Source of the DNA: an uncultured Phascolarctobacterium sp.
GTDB lineage: Bacteria; Bacillota; Negativicutes; Acidaminococcales; Acidaminococcaceae
Direction of reading: 5' to 3'
Assembly (NCBI GenBank): GCA_949285135.1
Contig: CASDXO010000005.1
Span: forward strand, 1-57,087
DNA: 57,087 bases
The position numbers and the translations under genes are program-made. Shown here piece after piece: positions 20,216-30,386 of the stretch. How positions within the stretch are numbered: the first letter of the stretch is position 1; every line of letters begins with the position of its first letter. A model generated the notes under the pieces. The model saw only the letters and a program-made list of their open reading frames with translations, did no database searches and was not told the origin of the DNA.

Positions 20216-21178
20216 TTACAGTTTAACTGCAAAATCTTTACGGTCAAAGCTATGGATAGCATCAACAAATCTTACAGTGCCTGTTTTATATCTGGTAGAA
20301 ATAGTATGAGTACGGACGCCGCCGCCAAAATAGCGCAGTCCTGTCAGCATATTGCAGTTGGTAATGGCAGTAGCCGTAAACATGCAGTCATCACCTTTAA
20401 CCAGATCTTCCAGTGTCAGAACCTTGCTGCAGTCGGCAATCCCCATTTCCAGACAACGTTTTGCCTGTGCTTCATCTTCGGGACACAGTCTTGCCTGCAT
20501 GTCACCGCCAAGACATTTAATGGCTACAGCAGCCAGTACGCCTTCCGGAGCACCGCCACGACCCACATACATATGTACGCCTGTACCTTCAATACCTGCA
20601 TTTACAATAGGGTTAACATCACCATCAGTAATCAGCTGAATACGAGCACCGGCACTGCGGATTTCATCCATAATGCCATAATGACGTTCACGATCCAGCA
20701 GTACTACATTTAAGTCAGCAACTTCACGGTCAAGAGCCTTGGCTACACGCTGCAGATTTTCCTTAATAGGAGCATTGATATCAATACAGCCTTTGGCACG
20801 CGGGCCAACAGCGATTTTATCCATGTACATATCAGGCGCATGCAGCAGGCAGCCTTTAGGAGCAATTGCAATAACTGCAATAGCACCGGGCTGTCCTTTA
20901 GCAACCAGATTAGTACCTTCAACAGGGTCAACCGCAATATCTACAGCCGGACCGCCAGCACCAACTTCCTCACCGATATAAAGCATCGGTGCTTCATCCA
21001 TTTCGCCTTCGCCGATTACTACGGTACCGCTAATATTTACGGTATCAAACATTTTACGCATGGCATCTACAGCCAGCTGGTCTGCACCGTTCTTATCGCC
21101 TCTGCCTACGCTGCGTCCGCAGGCAATAGCAGCTGCTTCCGTAACACGTACAAATTCCATAGAAAGCTCTCTGTTCAT
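20216..21178 (-). CDS. glpX: fructose-1,6-bisphosphatase, class II (GlpX)
   Basis: Hydrolyses fructose 1,6-bisphosphate in gluconeogenesis. It has 320 residues. Metal- and substrate-binding segments are GDKNGADQLAVDAMRK, GEGEMDEAPMLYIGEEVG and DPVEGTNLVAKGQPGAIAV; GRGGAPEGVLAAVAIKCLGG and RYFGGGVRTHTIS near the end complete the class II signature. GGAG lies 11 bases before the ATG, slightly long; an in-frame ATG (MEFVRV) six codons later is the alternative. No class I or III FBPase is in the window. It is followed by its own terminator. Confidence 0.95.
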   Translation of the reverse strand: MNRELSMEFVRVTEAAAIACGRSVGRGDKNGADQLAVDAMRKMFDTVNISGTVVIGEGEMDEAPMLYIGEEVGAGGPAVDIAVDPVEGTNLVAKGQPGAIAVIAIAPKGCLLHAPDMYMDKIAVGPRAKGCIDINAPIKENLQRVAKALDREVADLNVVLLDRERHYGIMDEIRSAGARIQLITDGDVNPIVNAGIEGTGVHMYVGRGGAPEGVLAAVAIKCLGGDMQARLCPEDEAQAKRCLEMGIADCSKVLTLEDLVKGDDCMFTATAITNCNMLTGLRYFGGGVRTHTISTRYKTGTVRFVDAIHSFDRKDFAVKL

Positions 21179-21259
21179 TATTTACACCACTCCTTGTGAA
21201 ATTTTCAGATAGTTCTCTTTTATTATGACACTTTCAACATATTTACGCAACTGTAAAAA

Positions 21260-21826
21260 CTACGAGAGAAACCGCAGCAGCAAACAGCCAAGAAGCTGCA
21301 AAGGCAATACGAAGACAATGTACAGCAGCAGCAAACTGAACAGTACAGTAGCAGCTGCACGTTTAAAGTCTATCAAATACACGACTTCAAGCGATCTCAT
21401 TAACAGGTACAGCATCCAGCAGGCCCCAACCACTATAAGCCCTCCAAGTAATACCAGTCCTGCCAGGCCCAATTTCCCTGCCAGCAATGATACCGGTGTC
21501 AATACCAGAAACGGCAGCGCTGTATATCCTAACAGACAAATAAGACCCTTTGGATCACCTGAAACAGCGCCAAAAGTTTCCAAAATGCCGTGAAGCAAAA
21601 AGCCATACAGCGTCAACGCAGTACCTAAAACAATAACGCTGGCAACAATTATGGCAAAGCGTACTTCCAGCGGCTGTTCCAGCAGCCAGACATTAGTGGC
21701 AACTCCTGTAAAAAAGCCTGTACTCATTGTAAAATACCAGCCGCTGCGCCACAGACAGGGCCGCTTAACAAGCAGCGTCATTCCGGCCTTAGTGTCAAAA
21801 AGCACATCAAAGGTCTTTCTTCTCAT
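21260..21826 (-). CDS. Yip1-family membrane protein
   Basis: A 188-residue integral membrane protein with about five hydrophobic helices, matching the bacterial Yip1/DUF1282 pattern (the HGILETFGAVSGDPKGLICLLGY segment and the short cytosolic N terminus MRRKTFDVLFDTKAGMTLL). The function of the bacterial family is not established. AGAGGTGA precedes the ATG. It begins six bases after the sppA stop, so the two are co-transcribed and probably coupled; co-occurrence with a membrane peptidase may hint at envelope maintenance. Confidence 0.75.
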   Translation of the reverse strand: MRRKTFDVLFDTKAGMTLLVKRPCLWRSGWYFTMSTGFFTGVATNVWLLEQPLEVRFAIIVASVIVLGTALTLYGFLLHGILETFGAVSGDPKGLICLLGYTALPFLVLTPVSLLAGKLGLAGLVLLGGLIVVGACWMLYLLMRSLEVVYLIDFKRAAATVLFSLLLLYIVFVLPLQLLGCLLLRFLS

Positions 21827-21832
21827 AAGCTG

Positions 21833-22765
21833 TCACCTCTCAGCTCTCGGTGATACTCCCTGCTGCGCAGCATTCGACAGCTGCTGCAGCAGCTGTCCCT
21901 TGATGGTATTGGCTATTTCAGCAGAAAGAAAAACTTCCCAGGGCTGCTGTCTTACTCTTTCTTTCACAGGCGGCATACCTTGAATGCCCGCCAACTTACC
22001 AGCTTCGGCTAATGCATCATAATAATTTCCTATTTCATCAACCAAACCTGCATTTTTTGCCTGCAGACCGGTATAAACACGTCCATCTGCCAGCTGTTTC
22101 ACTGCAGCAACATCCATCTTTCTTCCGGCAGCTACAGTATCAACAAAGTTTTCATAAATCTCATTGACGATATTCTGCAGGAGTATTTTTTCCTCCGCAG
22201 TCATCGGCCTGTCGTTACTGAGAATATCCTTATAAGGACCGCTCTTGATTTTATCACTGGTAATGCCTATTTTTCTGAACAGTTCTTCCGTATTCATATA
22301 AGGCATATACACACCAATGCTGCCGGTAAGAGTCGTAGCATTGGCATAAATCTTATCACTGCTGCAGGCAGCAATCCAATAGGCTGCAGAAGCACCAGTA
22401 TTCCCCATAGTAGCCACAATGGGTTTCTTAGTTTCTTCCTTAAAACGTTTCAGCTCTCTGCTGATTTCTTCTGCCGCAGTCGCACTGCCTCCGCCGGAAT
22501 CAATGCGCAGTACCAGTGCCTTAACACTGTTATCAGCTGCCGCATCCCTAATTTGCTCCATAATGCTGCCGCTTGTTACACCGGAAGTCTGCCCAAAAAA
22601 ATTATCCTCAGCAGTACCACTCATAATAGTGCCTTCAATATTAATAACAGCTACCCGATCATGCATAGTTACTACTTCATCATTATTATTGCCTTTCAGC
22701 AAAGATACAACAAAACTCAGTACAGCCAGAAGCAGTACTGCACTGACAAAAAATTTTTTCAGCAT
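21833..22765 (-). CDS. sppA: signal peptide peptidase SppA
   Basis: Membrane-bound serine protease that degrades cleaved signal peptides. It has 310 residues, the short single-domain Gram-positive form. A transmembrane anchor covers about 5-23. The Ser-Lys dyad is visible as Ser126 in NTGASAAYW and Lys179 in SGPYKDI. IDSGGGSATAAEEI and TLTGSIGVYM are the surrounding family motifs. The gene is the first of a two-gene unit with the Yip1 protein and follows the pyrG terminator. Confidence 0.94.
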   Translation of the reverse strand: MLKKFFVSAVLLLAVLSFVVSLLKGNNNDEVVTMHDRVAVINIEGTIMSGTAEDNFFGQTSGVTSGSIMEQIRDAAADNSVKALVLRIDSGGGSATAAEEISRELKRFKEETKKPIVATMGNTGASAAYWIAACSSDKIYANATTLTGSIGVYMPYMNTEELFRKIGITSDKIKSGPYKDILSNDRPMTAEEKILLQNIVNEIYENFVDTVAAGRKMDVAAVKQLADGRVYTGLQAKNAGLVDEIGNYYDALAEAGKLAGIQGMPPVKERVRQQPWEVFLSAEIANTIKGQLLQQLSNAAQQGVSPRAER

Positions 22766-22797
22766 TATTTCCCTCCTCTATTTATCATAGTCAGATA

Positions 22798-22832
22798 AAA
22801 ACAAAAGCAGACTGCACCAGGCAGCCTGCTTT
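22798..22832 (-). terminator. terminator after pyrG
   Basis: On the minus strand AAAGCAGGCTGC / GCAGTCTGCTTT forms a 12-bp stem with one G-U pair, then TGTTTTTA. Confidence 0.82.
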
Positions 22833-22846
22833 GTCACTAAACCGCT

Positions 22847-24490
<1,644 letters not shown>

Positions 24491-24508
24491 TTAAGAATTA
24501 AATGCTTA

Positions 24509-26173
24509 TTACATTCTCTCAGGTGCGGATACACCCAGAATACCAAGAGCATGTCTTACTACATGGCCTACTGCCTTAACCAGTGCAATACGTGCCTGCT
24601 GCACATCACCGTCAACACCAAGGATACGGCACTGATTATAGAAAGAATGGAACAATCCGGCCAGTTCATGTACATAATGCGCTACACGATGTACCGCTCT
24701 TTCTTTGGCAGATTGCGCAATAAGTTCCGGATATTCACCCAATTTCTTAATAAGTTCCAGCTCACTTGCTTCAGCAAGAACATTTAGCTTCAGCTGCTCC
24801 GCAGACACAGTTTCAATACCGGCCTCCTGCAGCTGACGCATAATGCTGCAGATACGCGCATGAGCATACTGGATATAGTAAACAGGATTTTCGTTAGATT
24901 TTTCAGCAGCAAGTGTCAAATCAAAATCCAGCTGACTGTCAATGGAACGCATTACAAAGAAGAAACGGGCAGCATCCGTACCTACTTCTTCAATAAGCTC
25001 ATTTAAAGTTACACTCTGGCCGGTACGTTTGGACATTTTTACCAGCTCACCGTTACGGTACAGGCTTACCATTTGCAAAATCAGTACTTCCAGCTGCTCC
25101 GGTTTATATCCTAAAGCACCTACGGCAGCTTTCATGCGGGCAATATAGCCATGATGGTCTGCACCCCACAGATTGATTACGCGATCAAAACCACGGGCAA
25201 ATTTATTCTGATGATAAGCAATATCAGCAGCAAAATAAGTAGGAATGCCGTTGTCGCGGATAACTACACGGTCTTTGTCATCGCCGTGTTCGGTAGCCTT
25301 GAGCCACAGTGCTCCGTCCTTTTCATAAACATAGCCGCGTTCTTTCAGCAGGTCACAGGCTTTGGCAATAGCGTCAGCATCATGCAGGCTCTGTTCACTG
25401 AACCAGACATCAAAATCTACGTTGAAAGCTTCCAGATCTTCTTTTAACGCAGCCAATTTTTCTTTCAGCGCAATAGTACGGAACTGCTGTAATCTTTCTG
25501 CCTCATCCATATGGAGGAATTTGTCACCGTAAATACGCACGATTCTTTTGGCAGTTTCCACAATATCATAGCCATGATAGCCGTTTTCAGGAAATTCTAC
25601 CTGCTGTCCCAGTTCTTCCAGATAACGGGCATTAACGGAAGCAGCCAGATTATTAATCTGATTGCCGGCATCGTTAATATAATACTCGCGGGTAACATCA
25701 TAACCCGCTGCTTTCATCAGATTGGCCAGTGCACTGCCTACGGCAGCACCACGTCCATGTCCAACATGCAGCGGACCGGTAGGATTGGCGCTGACATATT
25801 CCAGCTGAATTTTTTCTTTGCAGTCATTATGCAGATTACCATAATTTTCACCGGCTGCAATAATATGCGCCAGCATATCGTACATCCAGTCCTGTTTCAG
25901 ATAAAAATTGATAAAACCAGGGCCGGCAATTTCTGTTTTGGCGATGTAAGCACATTCCAGATTATCGGTTACTGCCTGCGCAATCATACGCGGATTACAT
26001 TTCAGGCTGCGAGCAGACTGCATCGCAAAATTAGTTGCAAAATCACCGAACTCTTTCTGAGGCGGTACCTCCAAAAGCACTTCCGGCAGTTCTCCCGCTT
26101 TTATATCTCCCTGAGCAATGGCCTTCTGCGCAGCTGCCTTAATAGCCTCTGCCAGTACCTGTTTAATATCCAC
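24509..26173 (-). CDS. argS: arginyl-tRNA synthetase
   Basis: Class I synthetase charging tRNA-Arg. The start is GTG at 26173, preceded by AGGAGGAAG; its G is shared with the TAG stop of the upstream DUF1934 gene, so translation is coupled. The frame is open further upstream but without support. The 554-residue product has the N-terminal additional domain with GFINFYLKQDWM, the HIGH-type motif in SANPTGPLHVGHGRG, the KMSKS equivalent KMSKRTGQSVTL and an alpha-helical anticodon-binding C terminus. A tRNA-Arg(CCU) fragment in the same window is unrelated in position. Confidence 0.96.
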   Translation of the reverse strand: MDIKQVLAEAIKAAAQKAIAQGDIKAGELPEVLLEVPPQKEFGDFATNFAMQSARSLKCNPRMIAQAVTDNLECAYIAKTEIAGPGFINFYLKQDWMYDMLAHIIAAGENYGNLHNDCKEKIQLEYVSANPTGPLHVGHGRGAAVGSALANLMKAAGYDVTREYYINDAGNQINNLAASVNARYLEELGQQVEFPENGYHGYDIVETAKRIVRIYGDKFLHMDEAERLQQFRTIALKEKLAALKEDLEAFNVDFDVWFSEQSLHDADAIAKACDLLKERGYVYEKDGALWLKATEHGDDKDRVVIRDNGIPTYFAADIAYHQNKFARGFDRVINLWGADHHGYIARMKAAVGALGYKPEQLEVLILQMVSLYRNGELVKMSKRTGQSVTLNELIEEVGTDAARFFFVMRSIDSQLDFDLTLAAEKSNENPVYYIQYAHARICSIMRQLQEAGIETVSAEQLKLNVLAEASELELIKKLGEYPELIAQSAKERAVHRVAHYVHELAGLFHSFYNQCRILGVDGDVQQARIALVKAVGHVVRHALGILGVSAPERM

Positions 26174-26595
26174 TATGCTTCTTCCTCCTTGATATCTATT
26201 AAAATCTTCATTTCTCCGTAAGGATTGCCATCCTGTGACAGCGTATATTCTATATCTATATGCCAAGCACCTTTACGCGTTTCCGTATAAAGATATCTGG
26301 TAAAGGTCTCCAGCGGTATATTAAGATACGGTGTTTTATAAGAGCTCCTGTCCATATATCCCTGAAAGAACTCCTGTCGGTGTTCAAGACTGCCGCTGCG
26401 GATGATAACGACTCTTTCCTCATCCCATTTCAGGGTAGTTTTTGTTCCTCCCAGCCCCGTTTCAGCAGATTCATCATAAAAAACGTAATTTTTACCGTTT
26501 TTTTCTGCCATGCTGCCGGTATATACATGTCTGGTCTGCTGCTCTTCCTGCCCGTCTTTCATAACGCTGGCTATATATACTTTTACAGATTTCAT
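26173..26595 (-). CDS. DUF1934 protein (YwiB-like beta-barrel)
   Basis: A 140-residue lipocalin-like beta-barrel protein of the DUF1934 family, usually found immediately upstream of argS in Firmicutes, as here. Typical pieces are YDESAETGLGGTKTTLKW, the GYMDRSSYKTPYLNIPLETFTRYLY segment, and the strand WHIDIEYTLSQDGNPYGEMKILIDI. The ATG at 26595 has GGGGAAG eleven bases upstream; the longer frame from 26673 is unsupported. No biochemical function is known for the family. Transcription starts at the promoter at 26740-26768. Confidence 0.85.
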   Translation of the reverse strand: MKSVKVYIASVMKDGQEEQQTRHVYTGSMAEKNGKNYVFYDESAETGLGGTKTTLKWDEERVVIIRSGSLEHRQEFFQGYMDRSSYKTPYLNIPLETFTRYLYTETRKGAWHIDIEYTLSQDGNPYGEMKILIDIKEEEA

Positions 26596-26739
26596 AAGAA
26601 TATTTACTTCCCCGCAAACACGATTAGAGCCTGCCCTCTTTTCGTTCAGTACCTTATGATCGAAAAGGAGCAAGCTCCCAAAAGATTTTTGTCAATTTAA
26701 TGCTTAAAGCAATAAAAAAGACCTTTTATATTCTTCAAT

Positions 26740-26768
26740 ATTATATAACAGCTGGTAAAACCAGTCAA
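26740..26768 (-). promoter_or_regulatory. promoter of the DUF1934-argS-pyrG operon
   Basis: On the minus strand TTGACT (26763-26768) and TATAAT (26740-26745) are 17 bases apart. The 145-base leader that follows contains a small GGGAGC/GCTCC hairpin but no riboswitch I recognise. Confidence 0.75.
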
Positions 26769-26813
26769 GAACAGGATAATTTGTTATATTTTCAGCGGTT
26801 ATTACAGTAATGC

Positions 26814-26843
26814 TTGTAACATGCGCCGCTTTTTGTGTATAAT
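26814..26843 (+). promoter_or_regulatory. promoter of the symporter gene
   Basis: TTGTAA (26814-26819) and TATAAT (26838-26843) are 18 bases apart, about 30 bases ahead of the symporter start codon. Confidence 0.65.
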
Positions 26844-26876
26844 ATAGTATTATCTGCTATTACTGGAGGGGTTCTT

Positions 26877-28376
26877 ATGCAACAAGACTGGGGCCTGATC
26901 TGTGCGTTCGGCCTGTATTTTTTAATGATGTTCGGCATGGGTGTTTACCATATGCGCAAGGAGCAGGATCTGGAAAGCTATGTGCTGGGTGGCCGTAAGG
27001 TAGGCCCGTGGGTATCCGCTATGAGCGCCGAAGCTTCCGACATGAGCGGCTGGATGCTGATGGGACTGCCCGGTTACGCTTACGTTGCCGGCGTCAGTGC
27101 TTTCTGGATTGCTATCGGTCTGGCTCTGGGCACTTTTTTAAACTGGATTATCGTAGCCAAAAGGCTGCGTGTCTACACGAAGATTGCCAATGATTCCATT
27201 ACCCTGCCCGACTTTTTTGAAAACCGTTTTCGTGATAAGAGCAAGGTACTACGAATTATTTCTGCTATCTTCATTTTTATTTTCTTCCTTATTTATACTG
27301 CCTCCGGCTTTGTTGCCGGCGGACGCTTATTCAACACCGTTCTTGGCGTACCTTATTTTGAATCGCTGCTGATTACTGCCGGCATCGTTATCTTCTATAC
27401 CTTTACCGGCGGCTATATTGCAGTCTGCCGCACTGACTTTGTCCAGGGCATCATGATGTTCTTTGCCATCATCATTGTTCCTGTTACCGGCATCATCTAC
27501 GCCGGCGGCCCTGTAACAGCTTATGAAACGCTGCACAATCTAAATGCCAACTACTTCAACTTCTTTACCGATGCTACCGGCGTCACACTGAGCTTCACCG
27601 CTATTTTATCCCTGCTGGCCTGGGGTCTTGGCTATTTCGGTCAGCCGCATATCCTTGTGCGTTTCATGGGCATCAGCTCTGCCAGAGAAATCCCCCGCGC
27701 TACTAATATCGCCATGGTCTGGGTAATTTTCTCCCTGTTCTTTGCTGTAACCGTAGGTCTTGTTGGCCGCGTCGTACTTGGCGACAGTCTGCAGGGCGTC
27801 AATACGGAAACCGTTTTCATGGTTATGAATGATAAATTCTTTGTTTCCTTTATGGCCGGTATCATTACCTCTGCTATTCTTGGTGCAATTATGAGTACTT
27901 CTTCCAGCCAGCTTCTGGTTACGGCTTCCGCTGTTTCCACTGATTTTTATCAGGCGTTGCTGCGCAAAAATGCCAATCCCAAAGAACTGCTGGTAGTAAG
28001 CCGTGTAGCTGTTATTCTGGTTTCTGCCTGCTCGCTGGCGATTGCATCCAACCCCAACAATCTTATCCTTGATCTGGTAGCTTATGCTTGGGCCGGGTTC
28101 GGTGCTTCTTTCGGACCGCTGGTACTGTTTTCTCTGTTCTGGCGCCGCATGACGCTGCGCGGTGCTATCGCCGGCGTATTCTTCGGTGGCAGTACAGTAT
28201 TGGTATGGAAAGAATTCTTCGCCTATACCGGTATCTATGAAATTCTTCCCGGCTTCATTGTTTCCTGCCTGGCAATTTATCTGTTCAGCGTTACCGATAA
28301 GGAACCGCCCGCAGAAATTGTCAAGGATTTTGACGTTGCCAAAAAGCATCTTGCCAATCTGGAAGACTGCGAATAA
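26877..28376 (+). CDS. putP: sodium/proline symporter (SSS family)
   Basis: A 499-residue inner-membrane carrier with 12-13 transmembrane helices that imports a solute, most likely proline, with Na+. PutP-type features are LESYVLGGRKVGPWVSAMSAEASDMSGWMLMGLPG in pieces, TGGYIAVCRTDFVQG, and GYFGQPHILVRFMGISSA. The ATG at 26877 follows GGAGGGG. The gene is monocistronic, with its own promoter and a strong terminator. Other SSS members carry pantothenate or other solutes; the closeness to PutP motifs makes proline the best guess, without proof. Confidence 0.88.
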   Translation: MQQDWGLICAFGLYFLMMFGMGVYHMRKEQDLESYVLGGRKVGPWVSAMSAEASDMSGWMLMGLPGYAYVAGVSAFWIAIGLALGTFLNWIIVAKRLRVYTKIANDSITLPDFFENRFRDKSKVLRIISAIFIFIFFLIYTASGFVAGGRLFNTVLGVPYFESLLITAGIVIFYTFTGGYIAVCRTDFVQGIMMFFAIIIVPVTGIIYAGGPVTAYETLHNLNANYFNFFTDATGVTLSFTAILSLLAWGLGYFGQPHILVRFMGISSAREIPRATNIAMVWVIFSLFFAVTVGLVGRVVLGDSLQGVNTETVFMVMNDKFFVSFMAGIITSAILGAIMSTSSSQLLVTASAVSTDFYQALLRKNANPKELLVVSRVAVILVSACSLAIASNPNNLILDLVAYAWAGFGASFGPLVLFSLFWRRMTLRGAIAGVFFGGSTVLVWKEFFAYTGIYEILPGFIVSCLAIYLFSVTDKEPPAEIVKDFDVAKKHLANLEDCE

Positions 28377-28396
28377 TACTCTCTGTAAATTTTATC

Positions 28397-28432
28397 AGAC
28401 GTCTGCTTTACGGCAGACGTCTTTTTATTTTA
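28397..28432 (+). terminator. terminator after the symporter gene
   Basis: Perfect 10-bp stem AGACGTCTGC / GCAGACGTCT with a TTTACG loop, followed by TTTTATTTT. Confidence 0.9.
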
Positions 28433-28445
28433 AAAAGATGTTATT

Positions 28446-28498
28446 TTAACTGGATTTAACATTTACCTAATATTTTCTTAACAATTACAGGCTATACT
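28446..28498 (+). promoter_or_regulatory. pst promoter with candidate PhoP box
   Basis: Four TAAC-like repeats start at 28447, 28457, 28468 (TAAT) and 28479, spaced 10, 11 and 11 bases, that is one per helical turn. This is the arrangement of Gram-positive PhoP boxes (direct TTAACA-like repeats). They run up to and across the -35 position of a -10 TATACT at 28493-28498, which has no good -35 hexamer, as expected for an activator-dependent promoter. Confidence 0.65.
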
Positions 28499-28544
28499 AA
28501 GCCTGTACTCAAGCAAGAGATAACTTCAAGGAGGTCTGTAAATA

Positions 28545-29420
28545 ATGAAATCTGGTAAAATTATAGCTTTAGGTCTGGCGGCAATGTGTGCATTCGGAGC
28601 ATGGGGCTGCGGTAATGATAAAAAAGATGCCGCTCCTGCAGCAGGCGGTAAAATCGTAGTGGTTTCCCGTGAAGACGGCAGTGGTACCCGCGGTGCCTTC
28701 ATCGAACTGTTCGGTATCGAAAAGAAAGGCCAGGACGGCAAAAAAGTCGACACCACCACTGAGAACGCATCCATCACCAACAGCACTGCTGTTATGATGA
28801 CCACTGTAGCAGGCAATAAAGATGCCATCGGCTACATTTCCTTAGGTTCTTTAAACGACAGCGTTAAAGCGCTGAAAATTGACGGTGCTGAAGCCAGCGC
28901 AGCCAACATTAAAAATGCTTCCTACAAAATTGCTCGGCCCTTTAACATCGTTACCAAAGGTGATGTAAAACCGGCTGCCAAAGACTTTATCGCCTTTATC
29001 ATGTCCAAAGAAGGTCAGCAGGTTGTTTCTGCTAACGGGTATATAGGCGATGAAAAAGCTGCTGCATACAAGGGCAGCAAACAAAGCGGCAAAATCGTCG
29101 TAGCCGGTTCTTCTTCCGTAACACCCGTAATGGAAAAACTCAAAGAAGCCTACAAGAAAGTAAACCCTGACGTAAACATCGAAGTACAGCAGAGCGACTC
29201 TACTACAGGCGTTAAATCTGCTATCAGCGGTATCTGCGATATCGGTATGGCTTCCCGCGATTTGAAAAAGAGCGAACTTGATGCCGGCGTTAAAAACACA
29301 GTTATCGCTACTGACGGCATTGCAGTCATCGTCAATAAAGACAGCAAGGTCAATAATCTTACCAAAACCCAGGTAGCCGACATCTTCACCGGTAAGATTA
29401 CCGAATGGAGCAAACTCTAA
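28545..29420 (+). CDS. pstS: phosphate ABC transporter substrate-binding lipoprotein, circularly permuted
   Basis: Binds phosphate outside the inner membrane and delivers it to PstCA. It has 291 residues. A lipoprotein signal peptide ends with Cys22 (FGAWGCGND). The order of the two halves is swapped against usual PstS: the mature protein opens with SREDGSGTRGAFIELFG, which normally lies in the second half, and the normal N-terminal block (GSSSVTPVMEKLKEAYKKV, DSTTGVKSAISGICDIGMASRDL) comes second; the protein stops at IFTGKITEWSKL, where usual PstS crosses between lobes. All phosphate-ligand segments are present. AAGGAGG precedes the ATG. First gene of pstSCAB-phoU. Confidence 0.93.
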   Translation: MKSGKIIALGLAAMCAFGAWGCGNDKKDAAPAAGGKIVVVSREDGSGTRGAFIELFGIEKKGQDGKKVDTTTENASITNSTAVMMTTVAGNKDAIGYISLGSLNDSVKALKIDGAEASAANIKNASYKIARPFNIVTKGDVKPAAKDFIAFIMSKEGQQVVSANGYIGDEKAAAYKGSKQSGKIVVAGSSSVTPVMEKLKEAYKKVNPDVNIEVQQSDSTTGVKSAISGICDIGMASRDLKKSELDAGVKNTVIATDGIAVIVNKDSKVNNLTKTQVADIFTGKITEWSKL

Positions 29421-29451
29421 TCATCCCAATTCAACAAAATAGCTGCTTTTT

Positions 29452-29477
29452 AAAGGTTACCTGCAAAGGTAGCCTTT
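29452..29477 (+). other. intergenic hairpin between pstS and pstC
   Basis: AAAGGTTACCT / AGGTAGCCTTT forms an 11-bp stem with one G-U pair and a GCAA (GNRA) tetraloop. No T run follows. It probably protects the pstS 3' end or thins out read-through, giving more binding protein than channel. Confidence 0.6.
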
Positions 29478-29531
29478 AATTATACACAGCGTTATTTATT
29501 ATCCTGCATTACAGTACATTGGTGAGGTTTT

Positions 29532-30386
29532 ATGAATAAAGGAAAAGAAAAAATAATGCACTGGGTCTTTCTGGCAGCAGCCTGCGCTTCCGTCGCTCTG
29601 GTTGCCATGATCTGCGTCTTCCTGTTCGCTAACGGCCTGCCTACTATCGGCAAAATAGGCGTTACCGATTTCCTACTGGGAGAAAAATGGCGGCCTAATA
29701 ATGATATATATGGCATCTTGCCCATGATTTTAGGCAGCATCTACGTTACCATCGGAGCAATTTTAACCGGTGTCCCCATCGGTCTTTTTACAGCAATCTT
29801 TATGGCCCGCTTCTGCCCGCCTCTGTTTTACAGGTTTCTCAAACCTGCAGTTGAACTGCTGGCTGGCATTCCTTCCGTTATTTACGGTTTCTTCGGTCTG
29901 GTCATCATGGTCCCTTTCATCCGCGATCATCTTGGCGGTACGGGCAGCAGCATGCTGACTGCGTCTCTGCTGCTGGGCATGATGATTCTGCCTACTATTA
30001 TCAGCGTTGCCGAAGCTGCTTTGCGTGCTGTTCCCAACAGTTATTACGAAGGTGCGCTGGCACTTGGCGCCGGTCATGTCCGCAGCGTATTCTTCACTAT
30101 TGTTCCTGCTGCCAAATCCGGCATCATGGCTGGTATTGTCCTCGGTATCGGCCGCGCTATTGGTGAGACTATGGCCGTTATCATGGTTGCCGGCAACCAG
30201 GCGCGCATGCCTCAGGGGCTGCTGGAAGGCGTCCGTACCATGACTACCAATATCGTCATTGAGATGGGCTATGCTGCCGACCTGCACCGCGATGCACTTA
30301 TCGCCACAGCCGTAGTACTTTTTATCTTCATTCTTATTATCAATCTGACATTCTCCTATCTTAAAGGAAGGGTGGTGCAGCAATGA
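29532..30386 (+). CDS. pstC: phosphate ABC transporter permease PstC
   Basis: One of two membrane subunits of the high-affinity phosphate importer. It has 284 residues with six hydrophobic helices. The family-typical FLLGEKWRPNNDIYGILPMILGS segment is near the N terminus, and the EAA loop that docks on PstB reads SYYEGALALGAGHVRSVFFTIVPAAKSGIMAGIVLGIGRAIGETMA in parts. GAGG lies before the ATG. Its stop overlaps the pstA start by four bases (ATGA), so translation is coupled. Confidence 0.96.
   Translation: MNKGKEKIMHWVFLAAACASVALVAMICVFLFANGLPTIGKIGVTDFLLGEKWRPNNDIYGILPMILGSIYVTIGAILTGVPIGLFTAIFMARFCPPLFYRFLKPAVELLAGIPSVIYGFFGLVIMVPFIRDHLGGTGSSMLTASLLLGMMILPTIISVAEAALRAVPNSYYEGALALGAGHVRSVFFTIVPAAKSGIMAGIVLGIGRAIGETMAVIMVAGNQARMPQGLLEGVRTMTTNIVIEMGYAADLHRDALIATAVVLFIFILIINLTFSYLKGRVVQQ

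Noticed and set aside
25511..26221. 236-codon plus-strand frame
   Set aside because: Antisense to argS.
26596..26739. Riboswitch or T-box in the argS leader
   Set aside because: No T-box core or known aptamer signature; only a short GGGAGC/GCTCC hairpin.
27606..28349. 247-codon minus-strand frame
   Set aside because: Antisense to the symporter gene; Gln/Asn-rich shadow translation.
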